Origin: Kamptonema formosum PCC 10802
GTDB taxonomy: Bacteria > Cyanobacteriota > Cyanobacteriia > Cyanobacteriales > Oscillatoriaceae
Direction of reading: 5' to 3'
DNA: 64,000 nucleotides
Assembly: GCF_000332335.1 (NCBI RefSeq)
Contig: NZ_KB235949.1
Location: forward strand, 178,972 to 242,971
Part shown: in pieces, positions 38,001 through 45,289 of the stretch
Numbering within the stretch: the stretch's first letter is position 1
Layout of the letters: each line of letters starts with the position of its first letter
Made by a program: the position numbers and the translations under genes
Notes under the pieces: model-generated
What the model saw: the letters and a program-made list of their open reading frames with translations, nothing else
Told to the model about the DNA's origin: nothing
The model's database searches: none

Positions 38001-38890
38001 TCCCAGGTGACTTGAAGGGTTTGAGTTGGTTTGGCTTCCACGCTGGCGGTGGCGGTGAATTGCTTTTCGACTTTCCCTTGCGAGTCAAGCATTTTGCCGG
38101 TGAGTTGAACGGTGCCGGCAGAAGTGACGCTCGACAGTTCAACGTCGAGTTTGATTTGCTTGCGCCTGGTGGAGGGCTGCACGAATACGTCGCTGACGCG
38201 GGGGCCGGCAGGCAGGCCCAGCAGCCGCACTTCGCCGATCACTCCCCGCGAGTCCAGTTTGGCTGGGGTTTTGTACACCTCGTTGGGCCCCATGATCGCG
38301 GTTTTTTCTTTTTCGTTGCTGGCGGCGACAACCAGCAAGCTGAGAACAGCGTCTGAACCCGGTTTGACGGCTTTGGTGATGTCGGCTGCCCCATAGGGCC
38401 AGTTTATTTCGCCGCACTGGATGCCGTTGACATAGACTGTCGCATCGGTGCTGACTCTGCTGAGATCGAGCACTACTTTTCGCCCCTGCCAGCCGGCGGG
38501 GATGCTGACGGTGCGCTGATACCACGCTTTGGACAGCTGTTTGCCGTCGAAGCTGTCCCATTCAGGGCCGGTGCCGCGAGAAATCAGTCCGGGTATGGAT
38601 TGATGTTTCTCGCGCTGCCAGTCACCTGGTACGGTGATGGAACCCCAGCCGTTTTGTGGGGGCGACGCCTCGGAGGGGCCCACTGCTGGAATAAACTTCC
38701 AAACTCCGTTCAGGTAGATTTCGCCGCGTTTGCTATTGGGGATTTTGACCGGCTCAAAGGCTGTATTTGCGCTGGCAGCGATGGGTGGGCAATTTGCCGT
38801 GCCGCTGTCTTTAAATGCGCCGGCTGCACAGGCGCATATCGTGACGGTCAGCAGAAATAGTCCCAGGCGTTTGGCAAGTTTACTTTTCAT
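35015..38890 (-). CDS. Secreted glycoside hydrolase family 2-like protein
   Basis: 1291 residues. An N-terminal hydrophobic stretch (L-G-L-F-L-L-T-V-T-I-C-A-C-A-A-G) is a signal peptide, possibly a lipoprotein signal (I-C-A-C). GH2 modules follow: sugar-binding jelly roll (about 55-225; N-G-V-W-K-F, W-Y-Q-R-T-V-S-I-P), immunoglobulin-like linker (230-335; D-Q-Q-F-G-F-R-E-F), and TIM barrel (340-700). The barrel has N-H-P-S-I-L-M-W-A-N-S-P-N-A-F at 455-469, where the acid/base Glu after Asn is Ala468. E565 in M-V-V-E-F-G-T fits the nucleophile. The 500-residue C-terminal part includes a glutamine-amidotransferase-like fold (F-V-R-N-G-G-K-A-I-V-F). It is probably periplasmic and may bind or modify glycans. 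Confidence 0.88.
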   Translation of the reverse strand: MKSKLAKRLGLFLLTVTICACAAGAFKDSGTANCPPIAASANTAFEPVKIPNSKRGEIYLNGVWKFIPAVGPSEASPPQNGWGSITVPGDWQREKHQSIPGLISRGTGPEWDSFDGKQLSKAWYQRTVSIPAGWQGRKVVLDLSRVSTDATVYVNGIQCGEINWPYGAADITKAVKPGSDAVLSLLVVAASNEKEKTAIMGPNEVYKTPAKLDSRGVIGEVRLLGLPAGPRVSDVFVQPSTRRKQIKLDVELSSVTSAGTVQLTGKMLDSQGKVEKQFTATASVEAKPTQTLQVTWDWPNPRLWDAGSPKLYTLRLEVRGSGIDDEYDQQFGFREFWIEGRKFYLNGKEIRLRPVLHQDEWQGWAVGVTEVQDRMIDGYLWAGFNIAEMWPWNPYERGRWHFRELFASRADLKGFPLIGPSVGMSHIASPKGWGNLEDRQRWEAQMVTELRRYRNHPSILMWANSPNAFGHGDDQNPLRIGKKKVEGQLEKNGDWRVRNVYPIAEQAIGIVKQYDPTRPVMTHQGGPVGDVYALNSYLNMIPLQEREEWLSDWAKNGDMPYMVVEFGTPLHTTMMRSRNGFRNAIVSEPLMTEFSAIYFGKQAYELETPAYRQKIRELFVKEQQYRSWQGSDELDFAPAFQKLQELFSTNTWRSWRTFGITGGMIPWSNGHGWQVSDAGRQTVDIGPFQPNRRGVYLPKVRKSLWHYLQMEGNIIHPGGRAILQNNAPTLAWISGPQSAPAAKDRNFAAGGKLQKQVVLINDTGARQEFSFDWEAIVGGKPVATGSNKGTIETAQNLFFPLEVNLPAKLAAAKVDGEIRLTARFDKCQHQDNFSFRVFQKFPAPTAENSTVAVFDPAGKTARMLQQLGYTVVPWDGSSAPRLLAIGREALSGGNQLPGSLEAFVRNGGKAIVFTQNPEWMRSALGFRVAPHLSRRVFPVDATHPALRGLDELDLRDWKGESSLVEAYPNTLNGGVKLSPHSAPWYGWHWGNRGAVSSAPVEKPHLSGWRPILESEFDLAYTPLMELDYGKGRLIWNALDLEDHVSSDAAAAKLARQIVGYAQTSVLTPMGSNTVLIGSDADAAKLDRLGLVYQRADSLANDAGLVIVGAESNVSDEQLRGYLSAGGKVFFLSRRLPEAVLGVRLREVRNFGGSLKVPSWAETRGLSASDLRFRAPMDAWLIESGGEVAADGLLSRAVLGKGVAIFSQIDPDGLNADVNTYFRYTRWRQTRALAQILANMGASFKADSRFFQLAGGAPEAAAAGTANPASFYHPDYRTDFDLGDDPYRYYRW

Positions 38891-39208
38891 AAAGCGTCAT
38901 TCAAGGGAGCAAGTTGTCAAGACAGCCGGTTATTTTATCTGCCCTTCTCTGACTCTCCTGCTCTCGCACTCTCCCACTCTCCTACTCTCTCATTTGTTTG
39001 GGAAAAAAGAAACCGGGTTTTTACTGAGGAATGCCTGCTTTTGAGAGTGCCGGTGTGCGGGGCTGCGGCGTGTCCGGCTTCGGCTGCTGCCTTCCTCCAC
39101 CGGCGCGGCTGTCTCACCGACCGGCAATCGCCTGGTGGAGCGAACCGCCACCGTGAAGGATCGCCTTGGGCAGAGGAGCGAAAGTCGGAAAAATCTTTTC
39201 CGAAACTA

Positions 39209-39300
39209 TTGACAGGACCGGCATGTTGCTCTATCTTAGTATTATGGGAAAATGTGCCGGCATATAAGGTGCCGGCATATAAGGTGCCGGCAGATAAGGT
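39209..39300 (+). promoter_or_regulatory. Repeated promoter element, copy A
   Basis: TTGACA (39209-39214), 17 bases, TATCTT (39232-39237), 16 bases, GTGCCGGCATATAA (39254-39267). The last motif is followed by two more tandem copies of the 15-bp GTGCCGGCATATAAG unit (the third as CAGATAAG). It shares about 120 bp with copy B. No plus-strand gene follows within 1.6 kb. Confidence 0.7.
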
Positions 39301-39452
39301 CGCCGGCTGCCGGCGAGAGGGCGACAGAAGCAGTCTGACGAATTTAAAGAAGTGTCACCGGCGGAGGAGTTGGTTTATGAAGGGAACCGCCAAGACGCGC
39401 CTGTTCGCCAAGGGAAGAGGAGAGAATGTTTGTAATATTTTTTCCGAAATGG

Positions 39453-39530
39453 TTGACAGAGCGGGCAGTTTGAGCTATCTTAGTATCATGGGAGAATGTG
39501 CCGGCATATAAGGTCGCAGGTTGCCGGCGA
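39453..39530 (+). promoter_or_regulatory. Repeated promoter element, copy B
   Basis: TTGACA (39453-39458), 17 bases, TATCTT (39476-39481), 16 bases, GTGCCGGCATATAA (39498-39511), then GGTCGCAGGTTGCCGGCGAG, which matches the sequence after copy A. Confidence 0.7.
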
Positions 39531-39630
39531 GAGGAGCCTGCTGAGGAATTTATAGCCGCAACTGAGAAAAGCTTGGCGGTGGCCGGTGGGCGGGCGCGGG
39601 CGGCATTCCTTGGGATAGCATTTTATAGGA

Positions 39631-39792
39631 GAAAATTGACACCAGACGGGAAGTGCCGGCAGACATGAAACCTCTTGTCAATCCCACCAAACCTTCGCCT
39701 CGCACGGAGTCTCCCAAGCCGGTTTGACAGGCAGAAAGCGCGAGAGCTTGGGCGTTCAGACTAGCAAGAAGGATTCTGGCGGAAAGAGAAAT
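39631..39792 (-). pseudogene. CHAT domain fragment
   Basis: The minus-strand frame reads L-N-A-Q-A-L-A-L-S-A-C-Q-T-G-L-G then G-E-G-L-V-G-L-T-R-G-F-M-S-A-G-T. This is the C-terminal catalytic part of a CHAT (caspase-like) domain, with the Cys in S-A-C-Q-T-G. Only about 50 residues are preserved. The upstream His-containing part is missing and the frame runs into unrelated sequence on both sides. CHAT proteases normally end TPR proteins in cyanobacteria, so this is a relic of such a gene. Confidence 0.75.
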
Positions 39793-39859
39793 GAAGAATT
39801 TCTGCTTTCCGCCAGCACAGGAGTGCCGCCTCCCACAGAAAGGGGACAAGAAAATTGCC

Positions 39860-40468
39860 TCAGCGCTTGAGGAACATCGGGCGCACGACAAAATAGCCGG
39901 CACCAAAAGCGGAGAGTACGATTGCGACCAGGAAAACGACGAGCCACACTCCGGCCATATCGGAAGTCCGCGGTGGTTTTGACCCGCGACTGGGGCGGAT
40001 TTCTTGCTGCTCTGTAAACAGTCGCTCGGACAGGGGTGAGCTAGAGGAGCTAGAATCCATAAAGGGAAAAGGGTTGCTCGTCTCGTTCCCGATGCCGGCG
40101 CTCTGAGGGATGCCCGCTGGCGAGCTGTGACTGGGGTGAGGGGGTTCGGCACTCACTGGCGGGTTGGGTGCCGGTGGTGGCGGTGGCATATTCGGGTTGA
40201 ACGGAGGCAGTGTGTTTTGAATCTGCTGCAGGCGGTAGGCGATCTGAATAACTTTGTCGATTTCCTGGCGCAACTGCTGGTTTTCTCTGGCTAAGTGCAG
40301 GTTTTGGGCGTTGAGAGCCTCCATTTGGGCTTTCATCGCTTCTAAGTCTGCCGTCACTTGCCGGTAGACGGAAATGGGTACAGAAGGGGAGTAGCCGTGA
40401 GTTTCGTGTGGCGTGTGATTGCCAGAGGCAGTACCATTTCGCATAGTAGGCTCGGTATCTGGATTCAA
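39860..40468 (-). CDS. Hypothetical coiled-coil protein with C-terminal membrane anchor
   Basis: 202 residues; a later in-frame ATG at 40444 is an alternative start. Residues 35-80 form a coiled coil (Y-R-Q-V-T-A-D-L-E-A-M-K-A-Q-M-E-A-L-N). A Pro-rich stretch follows (P-P-P-P-P-A-P-N-P-P), then a Ser-rich linker, and one membrane helix ends the chain (W-L-V-V-F-L-V-A-I-V-L-S-A-F-G-A-G-Y-F). The basic end M-F-L-K-R and the helix suggest a bitopic inner or thylakoid membrane protein. No family is recognised. Confidence 0.7.
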   Translation of the reverse strand: MNPDTEPTMRNGTASGNHTPHETHGYSPSVPISVYRQVTADLEAMKAQMEALNAQNLHLARENQQLRQEIDKVIQIAYRLQQIQNTLPPFNPNMPPPPPAPNPPVSAEPPHPSHSSPAGIPQSAGIGNETSNPFPFMDSSSSSSPLSERLFTEQQEIRPSRGSKPPRTSDMAGVWLVVFLVAIVLSAFGAGYFVVRPMFLKR

Positions 40469-40659
40469 GGGCTGAACTTAAGCACAATTGCTTTCAGGGG
40501 GCGTGACTGTAGGAAATCCTGACTCAGATTAGAACAACCAGAGCTGCTCTCCGTCAAGAAATTCTCTAAAAAATTCATAAATATCCTTCATATTAGCCGC
40601 ACCAGCCCCAGCGCCCGAGGGGGCGGGGGTCACACCCCACAGTACCGCCGGCAGCCTCA

Positions 40660-40759
40660 CGGTGCGGCAAAACAGGGGGTGAGAGGGCTGTCTGTTGCAG
40701 AACGCGCATTGCGTCTTGTGAAGGAGGGTTTGCAAACACTGGCGGGTAACATCTGCCAC
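40660..40759 (-). pseudogene. Possible ComF N-terminal remnant
   Basis: About 33 residues (C-L-Q-T-L-L-H-K-T-Q-C-A-F-C-N-R-Q, then P-L-F-C-R-T) resemble the Cys-rich N-terminus of cyanobacterial ComF-like phosphoribosyltransferases. After that the frame becomes unrelated sequence. Weak evidence; it may be coincidence. Confidence 0.25.
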
Positions 40760-40833
40760 CCAGCTCTAATTATGGCGTTAGCCGACCGGCCAGCCGGTGA
40801 GATCCGGCTGAACAGTATAAATTAAAGAGCCGG

Positions 40834-40862
40834 TTGCCAAAAGCTGAAACTATTACTATACT
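40834..40862 (+). promoter_or_regulatory. Putative promoter of queF
   Basis: TTGCCA at 40834-40839, 17 bases, TATACT at 40857-40862, with the queF ATG about 57 bases downstream. No preQ1 riboswitch was recognised in the leader. Confidence 0.6.
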
Positions 40863-40919
40863 TATGTTTCAGCCATAAATCCCCGATCGGAAATCTAAAA
40901 TCCAAAATCGAGCATTGAT

Positions 40920-41360
40920 ATGAGCCACTCCCCAACCCAGCAAGATTTCCAGCAAGATTTGCCACCGGCACCCACCGCCGGCGTTACCCCTGCAATCAAG
41001 TACGGCGAACGCCAGATTGCCGAAGGACAGCTGATCGCCTTCCCCAATCCGCGAGTGGGGCGGCGCTACGACATCAACATAACCCTGCCAGAGTTTACCT
41101 GCAAGTGTCCCTTTTCCGGCTATCCTGACTTTGCCACGATCCACATCACCTATACGCCTGACGAGCGAGTCGTGGAGCTCAAAGCGCTCAAGCTCTATAT
41201 CAACAGCTACCGAGATCGCTACATCTCCCACGAAGAATCCGTCAACCAAATCTTAGATGACTTCGTAGCCGCCTGCAATCCCCTGGAAGTCACCGTCAAG
41301 GGAGATTTCTCCCCTCGCGGCAATGTCCACACCGTCATTGAAGTCCGCCACCGCAAGTAG
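40920..41360 (+). CDS. queF: NADPH-dependent 7-cyano-7-deazaguanine reductase
   Basis: This 146-residue enzyme reduces preQ0 to preQ1 in queuosine biosynthesis. The active-site Cys lies in E-F-T-C-K-C-P-F-S-G-Y-P-D-F near residue 60. The QueF signature E-L-K-A-L-K-L-Y-I-N-S-Y-R-D and H-E-E-S-V-N follow, and G-D-F-S-P-R-G-N is near the C-terminus. Length fits the short type I (YkvM-like) form. The first 25 residues are a variable lead. Confidence 0.96.
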   Translation: MSHSPTQQDFQQDLPPAPTAGVTPAIKYGERQIAEGQLIAFPNPRVGRRYDINITLPEFTCKCPFSGYPDFATIHITYTPDERVVELKALKLYINSYRDRYISHEESVNQILDDFVAACNPLEVTVKGDFSPRGNVHTVIEVRHRK

Positions 41361-41509
41361 GGTTTGAGCCACGGAACCCGGCACCCCTACCCCCTCGCCG
41401 CCTGGGGCGAGGGGGAGAAAAAAAGGGAGTTCGCCCCAGGCGCTGTGCGGCGGTGAATTTGCATAACCATCCCATATAATTAGAGAAAATCAATGCAACC
41501 GGACATAAT

Positions 41510-42280
41510 ATGAGTGCCCAAACTAACCCATCTTCTCGCCTGATTACTATCTCAATCAGCCATTTCTGCGAAAAAGCCCGATGGGCGCTCCACCGGCTTG
41601 CGATTCCCTATATCGAAGAGCGCCATGTGCCGCTGCTGCACCGGCTGGCGACGAGCCAGAGTGGCGGCGGCACAACCGTTCCCGTTCTCGTGACGGAGGC
41701 GGGTGTTTTTAGCGACTCAACTGACATCTTAAATTATCTCGATACTCTCGCACCGGCAGCGAAAAAACTCTACCCCGCTGACGCAAACTTGCGGGGTGAA
41801 GTGGAAAAACTGGAAGATTTATTCGACACTCAACTCGGCCCTAGCACGCGAGTTTGGTTCTACTTTTACCTTCTCGATAACCGCGAACTGATGCTGAAAA
41901 TATTCTGCGACGGTGTGGAGCCGTTGGAGCAACAGGTGTTTGCGATTGTCTTTCCATGCATTGAAGCCGCCATGCGTCCCTGGATGAACATTACAGCGGA
42001 GTCCGCAACAGCAGCGCAAGAGAAAATTAAGCGCATCTTCGAGGAAGTGAGCGGGATGCTTGCGGATGGGCGCACTTACCTTGTTGGGGATAGTTTCTCA
42101 GCAGCAGATCTCACCTTTGCCTGTCTCGCCGCTCCTGCAGTGTGGCCTTCCGAGTATGGCACTTGGCTGCCCGAGTTAAGCGAAATCCCGGGCGAAATGC
42201 AGGCGACAATCGAGGCGCTGCGGGAAACTCCCGCCGGAAAATACGCCTTGCGCCTGTTTCGCGACGAGCGCCTGCAGTAA
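41510..42280 (+). CDS. Glutathione S-transferase family protein
   Basis: 256 residues. The thioredoxin-fold N-terminal domain has S-H-F-C-E-K-A-R-W-A-L near residues 18-28, a Cys-type active site like omega or beta GSTs, and V-P-V-L at 64-67 before the cis-Pro region, followed by D-S-T-D-I-L-N-Y-L. The C-terminal helical domain carries Y-L-V-G-D-S-F-S-A-A-D-L-T, the N-capping motif of the family. A conjugation or deglutathionylation role is inferred from the family; the substrate is unknown. Confidence 0.88.
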   Translation: MSAQTNPSSRLITISISHFCEKARWALHRLAIPYIEERHVPLLHRLATSQSGGGTTVPVLVTEAGVFSDSTDILNYLDTLAPAAKKLYPADANLRGEVEKLEDLFDTQLGPSTRVWFYFYLLDNRELMLKIFCDGVEPLEQQVFAIVFPCIEAAMRPWMNITAESATAAQEKIKRIFEEVSGMLADGRTYLVGDSFSAADLTFACLAAPAVWPSEYGTWLPELSEIPGEMQATIEALRETPAGKYALRLFRDERLQ

Positions 42281-42351
42281 AAGGTTTTCACACATCAATT
42301 AGAGACGGTTTAGCAGGTCTAAATGATTTGTTAAATTCTCTCTCTTTTTGC

Positions 42352-42425
42352 TAGAAACCTGGCGATTATAAATCGCGGCTATACAAACAAAGCCCGCCTA
42401 CGCGGGCTTTCATAGAAGAGCGAGA
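42352..42425. repeat. Half-unit of the dispersed repeat family
   Basis: It holds CCTGGCGATTATAAATCGCG, GCTATACAAACAAAGCCCGC and the stem GCCCGCCTACGCGGGC. Related half-units lie at 7205-7312, 18878-18945, 54438-54510 and 55141-55207. It follows the GST gene and could act as a transcript-end hairpin. Confidence 0.7.
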
Positions 42426-42503
42426 CTCTCGGGATATGCGCGGTTTTTTTCATCGTTCCCAGTCCTGAGAAGTAGGGTGCGTTCCCAAAGGGAACGCTAC
42501 AAT

Positions 42504-43889
42504 TTAGGAAGCGCTGCTGCTCGCACCGGCACTCGGCTGCGCCAGCCGGTCTAACATGTCAATCAGTTCGCGCTCGAAGGCAACTTGCGCCCGATTGGTC
42601 CTGCCACCCACATAAAGTTGACCGTCTTTTTCCACCGCCCAAATTTGGGAGTGGGAGAAATAGCTCATCACGACGCTCGCCATCAGCAAGGCAAAGCCGG
42701 TGTAAACAATCGGGATTCCCGGATCGGCTTTGATTTGCAAGCCGGTGCTGCCGATAAGTTCGAGGACTTTCAGCGTCACGCCGTTGACTTCTGCTGACAT
42801 GCCGGCGCGAACGGTATTAACCAACTTTCCCGAAGCATCATAAATCAGCAGCATACCCTGCAAATCTTTTGCTAGAATAGAAACACCGGCACTCAAATCC
42901 GGCTTAGTGGGAATCCAAGTTCCCCACAGCCGCCCTTTGCCGTTGGTATCCAGCTGACCCATCGGGAGTTGCAATATCGGACTGTTATTAATCCTCACCC
43001 GAATGCCGGCGATTCCCCAGTCTGTCTGGTAGAAAGTCACGCCCCGGTAGCGCAGCGGCGAGTTGACGTAGATCGTCTGGCGGTCAACTTCCTCGCCTTG
43101 CTTGTCCAAAACAGACAGATCGGAGTAAAATTGGTCGATATTTCCGTCTGGCTTGTAGTCAATCCAGAAGCGATTCACCCGCACTGACCAATCTTTGGGA
43201 ATCTGGGATGCAGCTCCCGGACCGGCATCGATGATATTCTTGACTTGAAAGCTGTTGCCACTGGCAACCATTTCTTGCGCCAGAAAGCCGGTCATGGCTC
43301 CCAAAATCGCGCCGGCGAGAATAATCAGCATGCTGGCGTGCACGACAATCGGGCCAATCCGCCCTATCAATCCCTTGCGAGCGTAGAGCGAGTCGCCTTC
43401 GCGAAACACCCGATAGCGCCGGTTTTGCAGCAATTGCTCCAAGGAATTCATCTCAACACTCTTCAGCTGAGCGCTGAGAGCTAGCTTCTCGAACTGGCGC
43501 GGCTGGCTGTAAAATTTCCACCGGCGAGCTGCTTTCAGCGCGGGAAACTGGCGCGTAAACGTGCAGGCGGTTAAGCTAGTTCCGAACAAAATTAGGATTG
43601 ACAGAAACCACCAAGTGCGGTATACATGGTCTAATCCCACAAACAGAATTACTTTCCAAGTCAGGAAGCCAAACAGGGCGGGGTGTTCTGGATAGTTAGA
43701 CCGGTAGTATTCTAGAGATTGACCCTGTTCGATCACCGTGCCAGAAATGCTGAAGATGGCAATCGCCAGCAGGAGAAGAATTGCCAGCCGCAAATCTGCA
43801 ACCACCGGCACCACTTCTCTGCGGACAAACCGCACGGGAACCAACCACAAATTAGAGATATTGGAGAAAAACGAATCTTGCGCGGTCAT
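42504..43889 (-). CDS. ccs1: Cytochrome c biogenesis protein Ccs1 (ResB family)
   Basis: This 461-residue membrane protein works with CcsA to deliver and attach heme to apocytochrome c on the lumenal side (system II). There are three N-terminal helices: [24 protein letters not shown] (residues 32-55), about 90-110, and about 180-200 ([16 protein letters not shown]). A large lumenal domain follows ([13 protein letters not shown]), then a last helix near 410. The His in V-V-H-A-S is a likely heme ligand by family knowledge. ccdA lies 170 bases upstream on the same strand. Confidence 0.96.
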   Translation of the reverse strand: MTAQDSFFSNISNLWLVPVRFVRREVVPVVADLRLAILLLLAIAIFSISGTVIEQGQSLEYYRSNYPEHPALFGFLTWKVILFVGLDHVYRTWWFLSILILFGTSLTACTFTRQFPALKAARRWKFYSQPRQFEKLALSAQLKSVEMNSLEQLLQNRRYRVFREGDSLYARKGLIGRIGPIVVHASMLIILAGAILGAMTGFLAQEMVASGNSFQVKNIIDAGPGAASQIPKDWSVRVNRFWIDYKPDGNIDQFYSDLSVLDKQGEEVDRQTIYVNSPLRYRGVTFYQTDWGIAGIRVRINNSPILQLPMGQLDTNGKGRLWGTWIPTKPDLSAGVSILAKDLQGMLLIYDASGKLVNTVRAGMSAEVNGVTLKVLELIGSTGLQIKADPGIPIVYTGFALLMASVVMSYFSHSQIWAVEKDGQLYVGGRTNRAQVAFERELIDMLDRLAQPSAGASSSAS

Positions 43890-43971
43890 TTGTCAAGTAT
43901 CAGGAGCTAATAGCTAATAGAAAATAACAGTTGAGTGGGCAGACAGGAATAAGCTTCACTAGAAATTTTAC

Positions 43972-44058
43972 CTCCCGACAGGCGGGACGCCTGTCCTACG
44001 TCGGAATTGGATTTTGAGGATAGGGGACAGGCGGGACGCCTGTCCTACGTCGGGAATA
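43972..44058. repeat. Two copies of the palindromic ACAGGCGGGACGCCTGT repeat
   Basis: Both copies read GACAGGCGGGACGCCTGTCC followed by TACGTCGG and lie about 50 bases apart, between ccdA and ccs1. They belong to the same family as 438-484 and 16225-16365. Confidence 0.75.
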
Positions 44059-44062
44059 ATAG

Positions 44063-44800
44063 CTAAATTGCCGGCAGCAGGCGAAACAGCAGGGAAAACA
44101 CGCCGAACCCCACTAACAGGGCACCGCTGACCGGCGTTATCCAGCCAGACCACCGGCGCAGTTCTAGGAGTTTTTTAATCGTAGCAGTAAAGGTGCCGGC
44201 GAGAATCAGGGGGGCGACATAACCGGCTGTGTAAGACAGCAGCAAAACGCTGCCCAAAATAGGGTCTTTTGTAGAGGAAATCCAAGCCAGCAAAGTTGCC
44301 AGAACAGGAGTGCTGCAAGGAGACGCCACCAAGCCAAAGGTGAGTCCGAGGAGATAGGAGCGCACGCCATCGGGCCAATCTTTAGAGATGAATTCGGTGC
44401 CGGTGAGGGAGGGTAACTGGAGGGGGAGGGCTTCGAGGAGGTTCAGCCCCATGATGATGGCGATGATGCTGGCAATCACCGGCAAGCCGATGCCAATTTG
44501 GCCATAGACAGAGCCGGCGGCGGCGGCGAGGATGCCCAAGCCGGCGAGGGTGGTGGCCAGTCCCAGGGAGAACCAAGTGGACTGGGCGGCGGCTTGCAGG
44601 CGGCTTTTGGCTTCGTAGCCGCCGATATAGCCTATGGTGATGGGCAGCATGGAGAGGGTGCAGGGGGTGAGGCTGGTGAGCAAGCCGGCGCTAAAAATCA
44701 CGCCGGCGCTCAGCGCGGTGAGGTGAGTCAGCTGGGTGGAGACGAGGCTGTTGGCAAGTTGCTGCAGGTGGTACAGTTCAGTTTGTAAAGTTTCAATCAT
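44063..44800 (-). CDS. ccdA: Cytochrome c biogenesis protein CcdA
   Basis: A protein of about 245 residues starting at ATG 44800 (M-I-E-T-L-Q-T-E). CcdA carries electrons across the membrane to keep apocytochrome c thiols reduced. The paired cysteines on the first and fourth helices are visible in L-T-S-L-T-P-C-T-L-S-M-L-P and G-L-V-A-S-P-C-S-T-P-V-L. Six membrane helices are predicted. With ccs1 just downstream it forms a system II maturation pair. Confidence 0.96.
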   Translation of the reverse strand: MIETLQTELYHLQQLANSLVSTQLTHLTALSAGVIFSAGLLTSLTPCTLSMLPITIGYIGGYEAKSRLQAAAQSTWFSLGLATTLAGLGILAAAAGSVYGQIGIGLPVIASIIAIIMGLNLLEALPLQLPSLTGTEFISKDWPDGVRSYLLGLTFGLVASPCSTPVLATLLAWISSTKDPILGSVLLLSYTAGYVAPLILAGTFTATIKKLLELRRWSGWITPVSGALLVGFGVFSLLFRLLPAI

Positions 44801-45289
44801 GCTTGGCTCGTGGAATGCCCAATCATGTAGCATTGTAACTTACCTGAGGGTTGAGAGCCGGTCGGGATGCCGGTGAGAGCCGGCGGAGGGCAGCACTTTT
44901 GCAAATATAGCGGGATTTATTTTAATAATGAACCGCCCCCGTGAAGGGACGCCAAGAAGAAAAGTAAGTCCAGAAACCCGGTTTCTTTAAAAAACCGGGT
45001 TTTTCAGCACCTCACCTCGGATGAAAACCGCTATAGCAAAAGGAAAGTAGGGTGCTTTTCCAAGAACAGCGCCCCCTGCTTATGAACTGCGCCGAACTTA
45101 TCGGTGAGGAAGAGCAAGCTGTTTGTCGCAGTATTCTCAAACAGCACCGGCACATTCTGAAAGGGGAATGGGAATTAATCAAGGCGACATATTGTTGTTG
45201 GAACTGGGCATTCAAATCTGTTGAATTCAGTTGAGTTGCCCGAAATTGCCCGAGCGCGTTTAGCCTGACCTGGAAGGAGAGCGCGAACC
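44801..45289. other. Intergenic region between ccdA and ftsW
   Basis: It has no credible gene. It contains a long inverted repeat at 44973-45006 (AGAAACCCGGTTTC / GAAA...AACCGGGTTTTT), a member of the AGAAACCCGGTTTCT family also seen at 46622-46660 and in the array at 59855-60100. A 60-codon frame at 45052-45234 has no recognisable features. Confidence 0.55.

Larger units (their letters stand above)
38891..39549. other. Intergenic region holding a duplicated promoter module
   Basis: No gene is seen. From 39190 on it contains two ~120-bp direct copies, 244 bases apart, each starting TTTTCCGAAA and running through TTGACA, TATCTTAGTAT and GTGCCGGCATATAA. Both point along the plus strand, towards a minus-strand gene remnant. 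Confidence 0.7.

Noticed and set aside
40863..40919. preQ1 riboswitch before queF
   Set aside because: No preQ1-type stem and A-rich tail was found in the leader.
45052..45234. 60-residue plus-strand frame between ccdA and ftsW
   Set aside because: No ribosome binding site, no recognisable motif, and an opposite frame of equal length.
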